Origin: CAINEC01 sp046303115
GTDB taxonomy: Bacteria; Bacteroidota; Bacteroidia; AKYH767-A; OLB10
Length of the DNA stretch: 8,910 nucleotides
NCBI GenBank assembly: GCA_046303115.1
Contig: JBKCGZ010000199.1
Span: 1 to 8,910 of the forward strand
Direction of reading: 5' to 3'
Part shown: one piece after another, positions 1 to 5,633 of the stretch
Position numbering within the stretch: position 1 is the first letter of the stretch
Layout: every line of letters begins with the position of its first letter
The notes under the pieces: model-generated
Databases searched by the model: none
What the model was told of the DNA's origin: nothing
Seen by the model: only the letters and a program-made list of their open reading frames with translations
Program-made: the position numbers and the translations under genes

Positions 1-52
1 CTTCATTTTCAAATTTTCAAATTGGCAAATCGTCAAATTAGCAAATTGTCAA

Positions 53-70
53 TCCCGATAGCTGTCGGGA
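53..70. repeat. Hairpin 1 in the octamer array
   Basis: TCCCGA at 53-58 pairs with TCGGGA at 65-70. An extra T-G pair closes the stem (59 with 64) and the loop is AGCT (60-63). No T-run follows on either strand, so it is not a textbook intrinsic terminator, though it may still fold in the 3' end of the minus-strand transcript. Confidence 0.75.
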
Positions 71-113
71 CAAATCATCAAATCTTCAAATTGCCAAATC
101 ATCAAATTAGCAA

Positions 114-129
114 TCCCGAGGCATCGGGA
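114..129. repeat. Hairpin 2 in the octamer array
   Basis: TCCCGA at 114-119 pairs with TCGGGA at 124-129 around a GGCA loop (120-123). The arms are identical to those of hairpin 1 while the loops differ, which suggests selection or recombination on the stem. It is the first hairpin met by transcripts leaving the PLP-enzyme gene, about 30 bp after its stop codon. There is no adjoining T-run. Confidence 0.75.
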
Positions 130-159
130 ATCACATTAGCACATTAGCACATTAGCAAG

Positions 160-1140
160 TTACTCACTATACCCCATCTTTCTCATCCACTCAGGATTAA
201 ACATCTTACCGATGTAACGAGAACCATGGTCGTGGAAAATAATTACTACAACATCATCCTTTGTTAATTTATCTTTCAACTGAACCAATCCAGCAACAGC
301 AGCGCCCGCTGAATTACCAACCCAGATGCCTTCTTGCAAACAGATATCTCTTGTATAAACAGCAGCGTCTTTATCAGTTACTTTTTCAAAGTGATCAATA
401 ATGCTAAAATCGTAATTCTCAGGAATGAAATCTTCTCCAATCCCTTCTGTTACATAGGAATGAATTTCATTCTGATCGATAACTCCTGTTTCATGAAATT
501 TCTTCAAAGCAGAACCATATGTATCGATACCCCAAATTTTAATATTCGGATTTTTTTCTTTCAAGTACATACCCGTACCCGTTATAGTTCCACCTGTACC
601 AGAACCAACAACTAAGTGCGTAATTTTTCCTTCTGTCTGCTCCCAGATTTCAGGACCTGTTTGCTCATAGTGAGCAGTACGGTTTGATAAGTTATCGTAT
701 TGATTTGGGTAAAAAGAATTTTCGATTTCTTTATTCAATCGCTTAGCAACTGAATAGTAAGAGTTAGGATCTTCTGGTTCAACGTTCGTAGGACAAACAA
801 TTACTTCTGCACCAAATGCACGTAAGGCATCTACTTTTTCTTTCGATTGTTTATCGGTTGTTGTGAAAATACATTTGTATCCTTTAACGATGGCAGCAAT
901 GGCTAATCCCATTCCTGTATTTCCTGATGTTCCTTCGATGATGGTTCCGCCTTGTTTGATAAGTCCTGCTTTCTCAGCATCTTCAATCATCTTTAACGCC
1001 ATACGATCTTTAATCGAGTTGCCCGGATTGAATGTTTCTACTTTCGCTAACACTGTTGCAGGAGTGTCGCCAATAATTTTATTTAATCGAACCATTGGTG
1101 TATTACCAATCGCTTCAAGGATGTTATTACAGATTTTCAT
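160..1140 (-). CDS. PLP-dependent cysteine synthase / cystathionine beta-synthase family enzyme
   Basis: This is a fold-type II PLP enzyme of 326 residues, close to the size of a catalytic core alone; no C-terminal CBS-domain pair is present. Visible signatures are the N-terminal IGNTPMVRL (11-19), the PLP lysine K44 in NPGNSIKDR, the substrate loop TSGNTG (71-76), the phosphate-binding loop GSGTGGTITG (179-188), and GNSAGA (275-280) near the C-terminus. Such enzymes replace a beta-substituent of serine or O-acetylserine with sulfide (cysteine) or homocysteine (cystathionine); the sequence alone does not decide which. The ATG at 1140 is chosen because it sits directly before the conserved N-terminus. 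A TTG 21 bp upstream would lie within a likely promoter element. The gene is the last of a minus-strand cluster, 30 bp after the NadR-like kinase gene. Confidence 0.9.
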   Translation of the reverse strand: MKICNNILEAIGNTPMVRLNKIIGDTPATVLAKVETFNPGNSIKDRMALKMIEDAEKAGLIKQGGTIIEGTSGNTGMGLAIAAIVKGYKCIFTTTDKQSKEKVDALRAFGAEVIVCPTNVEPEDPNSYYSVAKRLNKEIENSFYPNQYDNLSNRTAHYEQTGPEIWEQTEGKITHLVVGSGTGGTITGTGMYLKEKNPNIKIWGIDTYGSALKKFHETGVIDQNEIHSYVTEGIGEDFIPENYDFSIIDHFEKVTDKDAAVYTRDICLQEGIWVGNSAGAAVAGLVQLKDKLTKDDVVVIIFHDHGSRYIGKMFNPEWMRKMGYSE

Positions 1141-1158
1141 AGTCTTATTTAAGAGTGG

Positions 1159-1166
1159 CAAAAATA
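1159..1166 (-). promoter_or_regulatory. Possible Bacteroidota -7 element before the PLP-enzyme gene
   Basis: The minus strand reads TATTTTTG here, an exact match to TAnnTTTG, ending 18 bp before the ATG at 1140. The nearest TTG for a -33 element (1191-1193) leaves a 24-bp spacer, slightly long. The gene may therefore be transcribed on its own as well as from upstream. Confidence 0.35.
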
Positions 1167-1170
1167 CAAA

Positions 1171-1701
1171 TTATAAACGATTTTGTGAAGCAATCAATTG
1201 GTCGATATGATAGATTGATTCCTGCGTTCGTCCGTAGCCTATATTGCGAATGACTTGATAGGGATGATTTAATAATTCTAATTGCTTTTTATATGCTTGA
1301 AAGATGTTCATTCTATCTTCAATCGATGGACTCTCACGCATAGGGTCGTATTGCCATGGAATGTTTGGAAGGAGTAATAAAGTTAAGTCGTAATTGCGAT
1401 TTTGTAATTCATCTAGGATGAACGAATGACAACGATTATATTTTAAATCGCTCCACACTTTTAAAACAACAAAGTTGGTATCAAATAATACAATGTTCTT
1501 TTCAGAGGCAATTCCTTCGTCTTCTAAGTTTGCTTGACCTTTTGCGATTTCCAATAAGTCCTCTTCTTCGTACGATGATTTATCATTCAAATATTCTCTC
1601 GCAAATTCATTTACAATGAAGCCATCGTAATGTGCTTTTAGCATTCCCGCGAGTGTTGTTTTTCCAGAACTCTCAGGACCAATGATTGCTACTTTTATCA
1701 T
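1171..1701 (-). CDS. NadR-like ribosylnicotinamide kinase (stand-alone P-loop protein)
   Basis: This 176-residue cytoplasmic P-loop kinase resembles the C-terminal kinase domain of NadR, which phosphorylates nicotinamide riboside to NMN using ATP. The Walker A motif is GPESSGKT (8-15). NEFAREYL (31-38) matches the family's [EY]AREYL segment. DTNFVVLKVW (74-83) and the segment around IPWQYDPMRE (114-123) fit the family's substrate and lid regions. The N-terminal helix-turn-helix and the NMN adenylyltransferase domain of enterobacterial NadR are absent, so adenylylation to NAD would need another protein. Its ATG overlaps the pnuC stop codon by 4 bp (ATGA), implying translational coupling to the transporter. 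Substrate assignment rests on family resemblance plus this neighbour. Confidence 0.82.
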   Translation of the reverse strand: MIKVAIIGPESSGKTTLAGMLKAHYDGFIVNEFAREYLNDKSSYEEEDLLEIAKGQANLEDEGIASEKNIVLFDTNFVVLKVWSDLKYNRCHSFILDELQNRNYDLTLLLLPNIPWQYDPMRESPSIEDRMNIFQAYKKQLELLNHPYQVIRNIGYGRTQESIYHIDQLIASQNRL

Positions 1702-2258
1702 GCTGAAGTTGGCTTTAAATGTTTACGCCACTGATAAAATCCTTGAATAGCTAAAAGTAAATAAACGCAATAAAGTATTGCGTAAAGTTGTAAGTCTTTT
1801 TGAATATAAATTACAATGTAAACGATGTTAACTATTATCCATACAATCCAGTTTTCAATTTTCTTTTTCGCAATTAAATACTGTGCTAAAAAGGATGCAG
1901 CGGTAGCCATTGAATCAATCCACGGATAGCTCGCATTCGAATACGTTTTTAAAATAAATCCAAGTAAAACACCTGTGAAAATAAATAGAGAGAAATAAAT
2001 TATTCCCTCATTTCTTCGGATGCTTTCAGTAATGAATTCTCCATTCAAATTTTTATTCCAATTCAACCATCCAACAAACAAAAGTGGTATATAAACAAGT
2101 TGTTGAAGTGAGTCAGCATACAATCGACTTTCATAAAATAAAAAGCAAGAAATAACAACATTAATAATTCCGATAGGGAAGCACCATTTATTCTTTTTAA
2201 CTGTCAAGAAAACACCTGCAAATCCTGAAATGAATCCAACTATTTCAAGTGCTTTCAT
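1698..2258 (-). CDS. pnuC: PnuC-family nicotinamide riboside transporter
   Basis: This 186-residue integral inner-membrane protein has about seven hydrophobic segments (roughly 5-22, 25-43, 50-68, 85-104, 117-131, 136-152, 157-175). Family hallmarks are visible: NKWCFPIG (23-30) leading into the second helix, YADSLQQLVY (47-56), the tryptophan pair in GWLNW (63-67), and GFYQWRK near the C-terminus. PnuC proteins are facilitators, and uptake is made one-way by phosphorylation inside the cell. Relatives carry thiamine or riboflavin instead, but the overlapping NadR-like kinase gene favours nicotinamide riboside. The ATG at 2258 lies 2 bp after the upstream stop. A TTG two codons earlier would overlap that stop by 4 bp and cannot be excluded. 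Confidence 0.88.
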   Translation of the reverse strand: MKALEIVGFISGFAGVFLTVKKNKWCFPIGIINVVISCFLFYESRLYADSLQQLVYIPLLFVGWLNWNKNLNGEFITESIRRNEGIIYFSLFIFTGVLLGFILKTYSNASYPWIDSMATAASFLAQYLIAKKKIENWIVWIIVNIVYIVIYIQKDLQLYAILYCVYLLLAIQGFYQWRKHLKPTSA

Positions 2259-2260
2259 TG

Positions 2261-3007
2261 TCAAACAGCGTCTTTGAAATTAAATCGTGTTGCTGCAATA
2301 TCCATAATTAATTCTGGATCTTTTTCAAATGAATTGCCTACAACCACTATGTTAGCACCTGCTCTAAAAACATTTGCTGCACTCTCCGGTGTACGAATTC
2401 CACCACCTACAATTAAAGGAATATTGACTTCTTTTTTAATGGCCTTGATTACATCTATTGGTACATGATGTTTTGCGCCTGAACCTGCTTCAGCAAAAAT
2501 TAATTTCATTCCGAGTTGTTCCCCTGCGAGTGCAGTGTATGCAGCAATCTCAACTTTGTCTGTTGGAATAGGAGCAGTGCCACTTACATATTGCACGGTA
2601 GTCATTGTGCCTCCATCAATCAATAAATATCCTGTTGGAATAATTTCTAATTCAGATGCTTTTAATCGCTGTGCAGCGGTAACATGTTGGCCAATTAACA
2701 AATCAGGATTTCTTCCGGAGATAAGCGATAACAGCAATATAGCATCAGCATGTTCGCTAATTTGCTGATGATTCCCTGGGAAAAGAACTACTGGTATAGA
2801 AGACCTTTTCTTTATTCCTAAAACCGTACGTTGTAAGTCGCCCGAAGTGATTAAACTACCTCCAACGAAAAAATAATCGACATTGGCTTCGTTACTGTAA
2901 GCACAAATTTTATCAAGATGATTCTCTCCCGATTTGTCGGGATCAATAAGTACAGAAAGCAACCGACGGTCATTAAAAGCGGCTTCTTGTATTTTCTGGT
3001 AAATCAT
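2261..3007 (-). CDS. Geranylgeranylglyceryl phosphate synthase family protein (group II)
   Basis: This is a 248-residue TIM-barrel prenyltransferase. The family joins a polyprenyl diphosphate to sn-glycerol-1-phosphate in an ether bond, the first committed step of archaeal-type lipids. Motifs in order are IDPDK (21-25), FVGGS (47-51), LFPGN (75-79), SGRNP (97-101), TGYLLIDGG (125-133), YTALAGEQLG (157-166), FAEAGSG (171-177, with the conserved Glu at 173), GGGIRTPE (201-208) and VVVGN (221-225). The phosphate-binding glycine loops are intact, so an active enzyme is expected. Group II enzymes are known from some Bacteroidota and make geranylgeranylglyceryl phosphate, whereas Firmicutes PcrB prefers heptaprenyl diphosphate. 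The gene is 25 bp after the phosphopantetheinyl transferase gene with no promoter match between, so co-transcription is likely. Chain length and downstream fate cannot be read here. Confidence 0.9.
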   Translation of the reverse strand: MIYQKIQEAAFNDRRLLSVLIDPDKSGENHLDKICAYSNEANVDYFFVGGSLITSGDLQRTVLGIKKRSSIPVVLFPGNHQQISEHADAILLLSLISGRNPDLLIGQHVTAAQRLKASELEIIPTGYLLIDGGTMTTVQYVSGTAPIPTDKVEIAAYTALAGEQLGMKLIFAEAGSGAKHHVPIDVIKAIKKEVNIPLIVGGGIRTPESAANVFRAGANIVVVGNSFEKDPELIMDIAATRFNFKDAV

Positions 3008-3032
3008 AGTTGCAAATTAAGAGAAAATATCA

Positions 3033-3668
3033 TCAGTTTCCAACGATATATGAAATCAATAAGTCGTCTAAAGTTAATAGATGATAATCGAAATAAGCTT
3101 CTTGATTTAATTTCGAAAAATGCAAGGCCCCCATATTATTTTTGGGTTCATCGACTAAAATATGATCTTTAAAATCAATGCCCCCGCCACCAATTAACTT
3201 AAACAATGATTCTTTTACACACCAAACAACAAAGCAGTTTTGGTAATACGGCGTTTGACTGTTTGCTATCCAGTTTTGTTCCTGTTGATTTATAAACTTC
3301 GGTGCGATTTTCTCGATTCTTTCAGAAGGGATTTCAATATCAATACCTACTGATTTTTCAGGATGATAAATGACAGTAACAAATTCTTTTGTATTGGAAA
3401 TGGAGATGTTTCCAACATGATTTTTCAAATAAGGCTTACCAAATTTATCGTAATAAAGCTCAATGTTTACTTTTAAAATTTGCTGTAATAAAATACCGGA
3501 TGCTAGCTTTTGCTTAATCCTCAATTCTGACTTTAATCCGAGGTTTTGAATTTCTTTTAAAAAAGATTCATTATTTAAAAACAAAAGGAGCTCATCATAT
3601 GTTTCGGAAATGCTCCAAACAGCTATATGTTCACCTAAAGGCCCAGAATTGTGGTAGATTATTGCCAT
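3033..3668 (-). CDS. 4'-phosphopantetheinyl transferase superfamily protein
   Basis: This 211-residue Sfp-like enzyme transfers the 4'-phosphopantetheine arm of coenzyme A to a serine of carrier proteins. Recognisable features are KFGKPYL (around 75-81), ISISN (88-92), VGIDIE (107-112, with the Mg-binding acidic residues D110 and E112) and WCVKESLFK (149-157, the WxxKEAxxK motif with E153 and K157). The second position of the usual SH motif is Asn (N92), where Sfp-type enzymes usually have a His that contacts the CoA 3'-phosphate. The ATG at 3668 is preferred; an upstream GTG at 3752 would run through the divergent promoter region and overlap the next gene. The carrier partner is not encoded in the window. 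It may be the acyl carrier protein or a secondary-metabolism carrier. Confidence 0.87.
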   Translation of the reverse strand: MAIIYHNSGPLGEHIAVWSISETYDELLLFLNNESFLKEIQNLGLKSELRIKQKLASGILLQQILKVNIELYYDKFGKPYLKNHVGNISISNTKEFVTVIYHPEKSVGIDIEIPSERIEKIAPKFINQQEQNWIANSQTPYYQNCFVVWCVKESLFKLIGGGGIDFKDHILVDEPKNNMGALHFSKLNQEAYFDYHLLTLDDLLISYIVGN

Positions 3669-3682
3669 TTCGTAGTAATTGG

Positions 3683-3690
3683 CAAAGATA
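3683..3690 (-). promoter_or_regulatory. Likely -7 element of the minus-strand cluster
   Basis: The minus strand reads TATCTTTG, an exact match to TAnnTTTG, with its last base 15 bp from the phosphopantetheinyl transferase ATG. A good TTG at the expected -33 distance is not seen. The leader would be very short (about 10 nt). Confidence 0.45.
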
Positions 3691-3693
3691 ACA

Positions 3694-3724
3694 TTGCAAG
3701 AGTCATAATGAATAACTAAATTCG
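3694..3724 (+). promoter_or_regulatory. Possible promoter of the S-adenosylhomocysteine hydrolase gene
   Basis: TTG at 3694-3696 is followed after 20 bp by TAAATTCG (3717-3724), one mismatch from the -7 consensus TAnnTTTG. The spacer lies in the usual 17-23 range. The start codon is 17 bp beyond the -7 element. Confidence 0.4.
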
Positions 3725-3741
3725 CACAAAATTCTAATAAA

Positions 3742-5061
3742 ATGATAAACACTCAAACAGAAAAATTCGTGAAATATAAAGTGAAAGACATTTCCCTTGC
3801 TGAATGGGGAAGAAAAGAAATCAGATTAGCTGAAGCAGAAATGCCAGGTCTAATGTCGTTAAGAGCGGAATTCGGTCCTTCAAAACCATTAAAAGGTGCT
3901 CGTGTAGCAGGTTGTTTACACATGACTATTCAAACGGCTGTTTTAATTGAAACGTTAGTTGAATTAGGAGCTGAAGTTACTTGGTCATCTTGTAATATTT
4001 TCTCAACGCAAGATCACGCTGCTGCTGCCATTGCTGCTGCAGGTATCTCTGTGTATGCGTGGAAAGGTATGAACGCCGAAGAGTTTGACTGGTGTATTGA
4101 GCAAACATTATTCTTCGGGGAAGATCGTCAACCGTTAAATATGATTTTAGATGATGGTGGCGACTTAACAAATATGGTATTCGATAAATACCCTGAGTTA
4201 ATTTCTAACATCCGTGGATTGTCAGAAGAGACAACAACTGGAGTCTTACGTTTACATGAGCGCGTGAAGAACGGTACATTACCGGTTCCTGCAATCAATA
4301 TCAACGATTCAGTTACTAAATCTAAATTCGATAATAAATACGGTTGCCGTGAGTCATTAGTTGATGCAATTCGTCGTGCTACAGATTTAATGATGGCTGG
4401 TAAAGTAGCTGTTGTTGCTGGTTTCGGTGATGTAGGTAAAGGATCTGCGGATTCACTTCGTGATTCTAAAGTTCGCGTTATCGTGACTGAAATCGATCCA
4501 ATCTGTGCATTGCAAGCTGCAATGGAAGGATATGAAGTGAAGAAAATGGCTGATGCTGTGAAAGAAGCGGATATCGTTGTAACTGCAACTGGTAACTTTA
4601 ATATTATCACAGAAGAGCATTTCAAGTCAATGAAGCATAATGCAGTTGTTTGTAACATAGGTCACTTCGATAATGAAATCGATATGGCTTGGTTAAATGC
4701 AAATTATGGTCATACATTAGAGAATATCAAACCACAGGTTGATAAGTACACAATCGACGGAAAAGATATCATCGTATTAGCAGAAGGTCGCTTAGTGAAC
4801 TTAGGTTGTGCTATGGGTCATCCATCATTTGTAATGTCGAATTCATTCACGAATCAAACATTAGCGCAGTTAGAACTTTGGGCAAATCATAAGAATTATG
4901 AGAACAAAGTTTATACATTACCTAAGCACTTAGATGAGAAAGTTGCTCGTTTACACTTAGCTAAAATTGGAGTTGAAATCGATACATTATCTCCAAAGCA
5001 AGCTGAATACATCGGTGTAACAGTTCAAGGTCCTTATAAAAACGATGCATATCGTTATTAA
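3742..5061 (+). CDS. ahcY: S-adenosylhomocysteine hydrolase (adenosylhomocysteinase)
   Basis: This cytoplasmic NAD-dependent enzyme splits S-adenosylhomocysteine into adenosine and homocysteine, relieving product inhibition of methyltransferases. By alignment from memory to the human enzyme, the active-site residues H60, D138, E163, K193 and D197 are all present. The Rossmann loop is GFGDVGKG (227-234). The C-terminal K433 and Y437, which reach into the NAD site of the partner subunit, are kept, although the usual PDHYRY tail reads NDAYRY. At 439 residues it is the short form resembling the animal enzyme, without the roughly 40-residue insertion of many bacterial and plant versions. The gene is transcribed alone, divergently from the cluster to its left, and ends at a strong terminator. 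The homocysteine product can feed methionine synthesis or transsulfuration. Confidence 0.97.
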   Translation: MINTQTEKFVKYKVKDISLAEWGRKEIRLAEAEMPGLMSLRAEFGPSKPLKGARVAGCLHMTIQTAVLIETLVELGAEVTWSSCNIFSTQDHAAAAIAAAGISVYAWKGMNAEEFDWCIEQTLFFGEDRQPLNMILDDGGDLTNMVFDKYPELISNIRGLSEETTTGVLRLHERVKNGTLPVPAININDSVTKSKFDNKYGCRESLVDAIRRATDLMMAGKVAVVAGFGDVGKGSADSLRDSKVRVIVTEIDPICALQAAMEGYEVKKMADAVKEADIVVTATGNFNIITEEHFKSMKHNAVVCNIGHFDNEIDMAWLNANYGHTLENIKPQVDKYTIDGKDIIVLAEGRLVNLGCAMGHPSFVMSNSFTNQTLAQLELWANHKNYENKVYTLPKHLDEKVARLHLAKIGVEIDTLSPKQAEYIGVTVQGPYKNDAYRY

Positions 5062-5079
5062 TCGAAAAATTTAATAAAG

Positions 5080-5113
5080 AAAAAGGGGGTGAATTTATTT
5101 TCGTCCCCTTTTT
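5080..5113. terminator. Bidirectional intrinsic terminator between convergent genes
   Basis: AAAAAGGGG (5080-5088) pairs with CCCCTTTTT (5105-5113), with a further G-T pair inside (5089 with 5104). The T-run at 5109-5114 serves the plus-strand hydrolase gene, and the A-run at 5080-5084 gives a T-run for the minus-strand lipoprotein gene. The two genes face each other across only 72 bp, so one element likely ends both. Confidence 0.85.
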
Positions 5114-5133
5114 TGATTCTATAAAATTTAAAT

Positions 5134-5556
5134 TTAATTGTAGATGTGCAGCTGATTCGTTGAAATGTTATAAGAACATCTGTATTGTTGTAATGGTCGG
5201 CTAGCAGGGCCATTAATAATAGAACCGTCGAAAATAAAAAATTTACTACCGCAAATAGTATCTTTCGCATCGATTCCGTTGGATTGCATAATTACAACAG
5301 CCCCTGAAGTATTTGGGTCATAGGTGCAGGCCCTTTCGTAAGCAACAAATTCGGTAGTCGATTTTCTGAAAATAATTAAGCCTTTAGCGCCAGCAGGATA
5401 GTAGATCCAATTGTTTACGGCATTGAGATTGGAATAGGAAGGCAGGTTAAGGTCAATGTATTCATTTACAGATACATTTGGGATTAATTCGTCGTTTTTA
5501 CGACAAGCAAAAAACGCCGATAATAGTATTAAACAGAAGGTTAATTTCTTTAGCAT
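5134..5556 (-). CDS. Rieske-like lipoprotein lacking canonical Fe-S ligands
   Basis: This 140-residue protein has an N-terminal signal: MLKK, a hydrophobic stretch, then a candidate lipid-attachment cysteine C18 in AFFAC, a loose lipobox of the sort tolerated in Bacteroidota. The C-terminal half resembles a Rieske domain: ERACTYDP (75-81), then GSKFFIFDG (103-111) and NGPASRPLQQY (115-125), equivalent to the HGSxFdxxG and GPAxxPLxxY segments. The four cluster ligands are not conserved. The first CxH reads CTY (77-79). Aligning the second CxxH on GSxF gives D99 and C102 in place of Cys and His. A [2Fe-2S] cluster is therefore unlikely, though C77 and C102 could form a disulfide. The ATG at 5556 is chosen because it begins the signal peptide. 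It is likely periplasm-facing. Function is unknown. Confidence 0.8.
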   Translation of the reverse strand: MLKKLTFCLILLSAFFACRKNDELIPNVSVNEYIDLNLPSYSNLNAVNNWIYYPAGAKGLIIFRKSTTEFVAYERACTYDPNTSGAVVIMQSNGIDAKDTICGSKFFIFDGSIINGPASRPLQQYRCSYNISTNQLHIYN

Positions 5557-5561
5557 AATAA

Positions 5562-5569
5562 CAAAGATA
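5562..5569 (-). promoter_or_regulatory. Possible -7 element directly before the Rieske-like lipoprotein gene
   Basis: The minus strand reads TATCTTTG, identical to the element in front of the phosphopantetheinyl transferase gene. It ends only 5 bp before the ATG at 5556, so a transcript from it would be leaderless or nearly so. No convincing -33 element lies at the right distance, which keeps this call weak. Confidence 0.3.
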
Positions 5570-5578
5570 TTATTTGTA

Positions 5579-5611
5579 TTTGCAATTGTGGGTTTCAATG
5601 TATTATATTTG
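5579..5611 (+). promoter_or_regulatory. Bacteroidota-type promoter of the 133-residue secreted protein gene
   Basis: TTTG at 5579-5582 is followed after 21 bp by TATATTTG (5604-5611), an exact match to the -33/-7 pattern TTTG...TAnnTTTG. Transcription would start near 5616-5619, giving a short A-rich leader before the ATG at 5634. This is the best promoter match in the window. Confidence 0.6.
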
Positions 5612-5633
5612 ACTGACCAAAAATAAAAAGGCA

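Larger units (their letters stand above)
10..155. repeat. Octamer tandem array with two embedded hairpins
   Basis: On the plus strand five 8-bp units of the form CAAATTNN run from 10 to 49, a 21-bp segment with a hairpin follows (50-70), five more units run from 71 to 110, a second 21-bp hairpin segment follows (111-131), and three identical CACATTAG units close the array (132-155). Five octamers plus one hairpin segment make a 61-bp higher-order period. The array starts 4 bp beyond the stop codon of the neighbouring PLP-enzyme gene. Similar octamer runs ending in CTAATGTG on the opposite strand are, from memory, common downstream of Bacteroidota genes. Their role is unknown to me. No open reading frame is visible in 1-159. 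Confidence 0.85.

Noticed and set aside
10..155. CRISPR array
   Set aside because: The units are 8 bp, contiguous and degenerate, with no unique spacers and no cas genes in the window.
863..1210. 115-codon plus-strand frame over the start of the PLP-enzyme gene
   Set aside because: It overlaps a well-supported gene on the other strand and encodes nothing recognisable.
3669..3741. S-adenosylhomocysteine-responsive riboswitch before the hydrolase gene
   Set aside because: The predicted leader is only about 11 nt and no pseudoknot-forming GC-rich stems are visible in the 73-bp region.
3669..3752. N-terminal extension of the phosphopantetheinyl transferase to a GTG at 3752
   Set aside because: It would cover the divergent promoter region and overlap the start of the hydrolase gene; the conserved part begins after the ATG at 3668.
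4128..4658. 176-codon open frame antisense to the S-adenosylhomocysteine hydrolase gene
   Set aside because: It is fully inside a strongly conserved gene, has no recognisable domain and a composition typical of a reverse-strand shadow.
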